A stretch of 6,911 nt of DNA from Candidatus Methanophagales archaeon (GTDB taxonomy: Archaea > Halobacteriota > Syntropharchaeia > Alkanophagales > Methanospirareceae): positions 1-6,911 of the forward strand of contig JAGGRS010000126.1 in assembly GCA_021159475.1 (NCBI GenBank), in the 5' to 3' direction. Under the pieces are notes generated by a model. That model was not told the origin of the DNA. It searched no databases and saw nothing but the letters and a program-made list of their open reading frames with translations. Numbering within the stretch: position 1 is the stretch's first letter; each line of letters starts with the position of its first letter. Shown one piece after another: positions 5,371 to 6,911 of this stretch. A program made the translations under genes and the position numbers.

Positions 5371-6911
5371 TCATGCCAGAGTTAATGTAGCGACGTCAAG
5401 TATTGGAATGACGCTACCGTCACCCAGGATGGTGAAGCCACCGACGCCCGTAACGCCCTGCAAATGTTCATCGGGTGGCTTTACCACTATCTCCTGCTGC
5501 TCCAGCGCAGCATCTACAACTAAACCTATCCGACCTTCACTCCTTTCCACCACGACCACGACGATTTTATCCCCGTGGTTGTGAGTGCTATTGTTATTGT
5601 TAGTATTGGCAGATAGCCCAAAAAGAGATTGGAGCATAACAAGCGGTAGTATGGAGCCGCGGAGTGTTACCACCTCTGTTCCACCCATCGTTTTTATATC
5701 CTCCTTTGACACGCTTATAATCTCGCACACGTTTGTTAACGGGATAGCATAAATATTATGGCAGACGCTCACGAGCAGAGCTTGAATGATTGCGGTGGTA
5801 AGTGGTAACTTCAACATTATTCTCGTCCCCTTATCCTTTTCGGACTGAATATCCACCAGGCCGCCCAGTGCTTCTACCTTCGTCTTCACCACACCCATCC
5901 CGACACCGCGTCCCGATACTTCAGTAGTTTTTTCTGCCGTGCTGAACCCGGAGATGAAGATGAGTTTAAAAGCATCTTCATCACTGAGTTTAGAGGCTTC
6001 ATCTGCGGATATGAACCCGTTGCTAACCGCTTTCTGCCTCAGTTTATCCGCATCTAAGCCCTTTCCATCGTCTTCCACGCTTATTGTTACGTGCCCCGTT
6101 TCTCGCTGCGCTACCAGTTTTATCCTGCCTTTTCTGCTTTTTCCTTTTCGGACTCGTTCTTCCGGCAACTCTATCCCATGGTCAACGGCATTTCTTAACA
6201 GGTGGACTATGGGGTCCACCACCTCGTCCAGAACGGTCCTGTCCAGCTCTATCTCCTTTCCCTCGATTATGAATTCAACTTCTTTCCCCTGTGCCCGGTA
6301 AAGGTCGCGAACGAGCTTTGGGAATCTGTTAAACACGTGCTCCACCGGAATCATCTTCATCTGTGTCACCTCGTATTGCAGGTCACTTATTGTTCTTTCA
6401 ACAACAGCCATCGTGCTGCTCAGCTCTTCTATATCGTGCTCCCTTGCTATCTGGATGAGCCTGCTCTTGTGTATCACGAGCTCACCCACGAAGTTAACTA
6501 CGGTATCCAGCTTGTCTATGCTTATACGAACGCTTTTCATCGTCGTTCTTTTTCCTTTACTCGAATTATCCTCGCTCCTGCCTGCTCTCGATTTCACACC
6601 TGCAACTTCTTCTTTTTCCTCCCCCTCTCCGCTAAATATATCCACTTTTTCTATGTCCCCAACAGACATGAGCGCATTCTTCACGCCCTCCTCATCTGCA
6701 TCCGTTGCCAGAAGAATCTCAAATTCGGAATCAAAATTCCCATTTTCTATATCATCCTGCGATGGAATCGTTTTGAGGACTTCTCCGATTTCCGCAAGGT
6801 TCTTTAACGCTAAGAACCCTCTTGCACCCTTGAACTCACAACTTTTATCCAGTGAAACTTTTATCTCGTATGTTTTACGTTTCTGCACCGACCCCCTTTC
6901 TTCATTCCCCT
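5371..6911 (-). CDS. cheA: Chemotaxis histidine kinase CheA, 5' end beyond the window
   Basis: The visible 512 codons cover the P2 to P5 domains of CheA, the receptor-controlled kinase that phosphorylates CheY and CheB. Counting from the GTG at 6888: P2 (CheY/CheB docking) ~5-86, resembling Thermotoga CheA P2 (YEIKVSLDK, TIPSQDDIENGNFDSEFEI); charged linker ~87-117; P3 dimerisation from SVRISIDKLDTVVNFVGEL (119-137); P4 ATPase with N-box DPIVHLLRNAVDHGIE (225-240), G1 DDGKG (273-277) and G2 GRGVGMG (326-332); P5 CheW-like regulatory domain ~364-505. The P1 Hpt domain with the phosphorylated His is absent from the window. The frame stays open upstream of GTG to the edge, so the gene very probably continues there. 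A true GTG start with a GGGGG run just before it is possible, in which case P1 would be separate. It ends 34 bases before the preferred cheC start. P5 carries a short Asn-rich insert (~428-438). Confidence 0.93.
   Translation of the reverse strand, partial: GNEERGSVQKRKTYEIKVSLDKSCEFKGARGFLALKNLAEIGEVLKTIPSQDDIENGNFDSEFEILLATDADEEGVKNALMSVGDIEKVDIFSGEGEEKEEVAGVKSRAGRSEDNSSKGKRTTMKSVRISIDKLDTVVNFVGELVIHKSRLIQIAREHDIEELSSTMAVVERTISDLQYEVTQMKMIPVEHVFNRFPKLVRDLYRAQGKEVEFIIEGKEIELDRTVLDEVVDPIVHLLRNAVDHGIELPEERVRKGKSRKGRIKLVAQRETGHVTISVEDDGKGLDADKLRQKAVSNGFISADEASKLSDEDAFKLIFISGFSTAEKTTEVSGRGVGMGVVKTKVEALGGLVDIQSEKDKGTRIMLKLPLTTAIIQALLVSVCHNIYAIPLTNVCEIISVSKEDIKTMGGTEVVTLRGSILPLVMLQSLFGLSANTNNNNSTHNHGDKIVVVVVERSEGRIGLVVDAALEQQEIVVKPPDEHLQGVTGVGGFTILGDGSVIPILDVATLTLA

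Noticed and set aside
6202..6807. A 201-codon + strand open frame inside cheA
   Set aside because: It is antisense to conserved CheA P2-P4 sequence; its His/Phe/Tyr-rich translation is typical of a reverse-complement artefact.
1..6911. CRISPR arrays, tRNA genes, insertion sequences or phage genes
   Set aside because: No spaced direct repeats, cloverleaf-like sequence, transposase motifs or terminal inverted repeats were seen. Almost all bases belong to signalling genes.

Overview
The window holds two signalling blocks that meet tail to tail: a complete stressosome-type Rsb module (rsbR-rsbS-rsbT-histidine kinase-rsbX, + strand, 102-3144) and part of a chemotaxis cluster (cheR on +, 3260-4099; cheA-cheC-cheD on -, 6911 down to 4139). 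Coding density is very high. The only sizeable non-coding stretches are the first 101 bases and a 115-base gap before cheR, and no gap exceeds 300 bases.

The organism is most likely an archaeon, possibly a euryarchaeote related to methanogens or anaerobic methane/alkane oxidisers. This is inferred from AT-rich TATA-like elements upstream of rsbR and cheR, the absence of clear -35/-10 pairs, strong GGAGG-type ribosome binding sites, and a CheA/CheC/CheD/CheR set of the kind shared by archaea, Thermotogae and Firmicutes. There is no rRNA or ribosomal protein gene to settle it, and a deep-branching bacterium is not excluded.

The Rsb block encodes a PAS-STAS sensor/scaffold (RsbR), a single-domain STAS scaffold (RsbS), the switch serine kinase RsbT, a hybrid protein, and the feedback phosphatase RsbX. 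In Bacillus, RsbT leaves the stressosome and binds the N-terminal domain of the PP2C phosphatase RsbU, which leads to sigma-B release. Here the fourth gene keeps an RsbU-like RsbT-binding N-terminus, but its output half is a HisKA/HATPase_c histidine kinase. No RsbV, RsbW or sigma factor is present. The inferred circuit is: signal at PAS, then RsbT phosphorylates RsbR/RsbS, RsbT is released, RsbT binds the kinase N-terminus, and histidine phosphorylation changes. RsbX would reset the scaffold. All four internal junctions overlap (38, 16, 16 and 10 bases), so the proteins are probably made by translational coupling.

The chemotaxis block encodes CheR (receptor methyltransferase), CheD (receptor deamidase), CheC (CheY-P phosphatase) and the P2-P5 part of CheA, whose 5' end runs off the window. 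CheY, CheB, CheW and receptors are not in the window. CheA, CheC and CheD are closely packed on the minus strand; cheR has its own promoter-like region and converges on cheD with a 39-base gap.

The most notable point is the swap of the RsbU phosphatase for a histidine kinase in an otherwise intact RsbRSTX module, next to a second histidine-kinase pathway (Che). No response regulator is visible, so the kinase's target is unknown.
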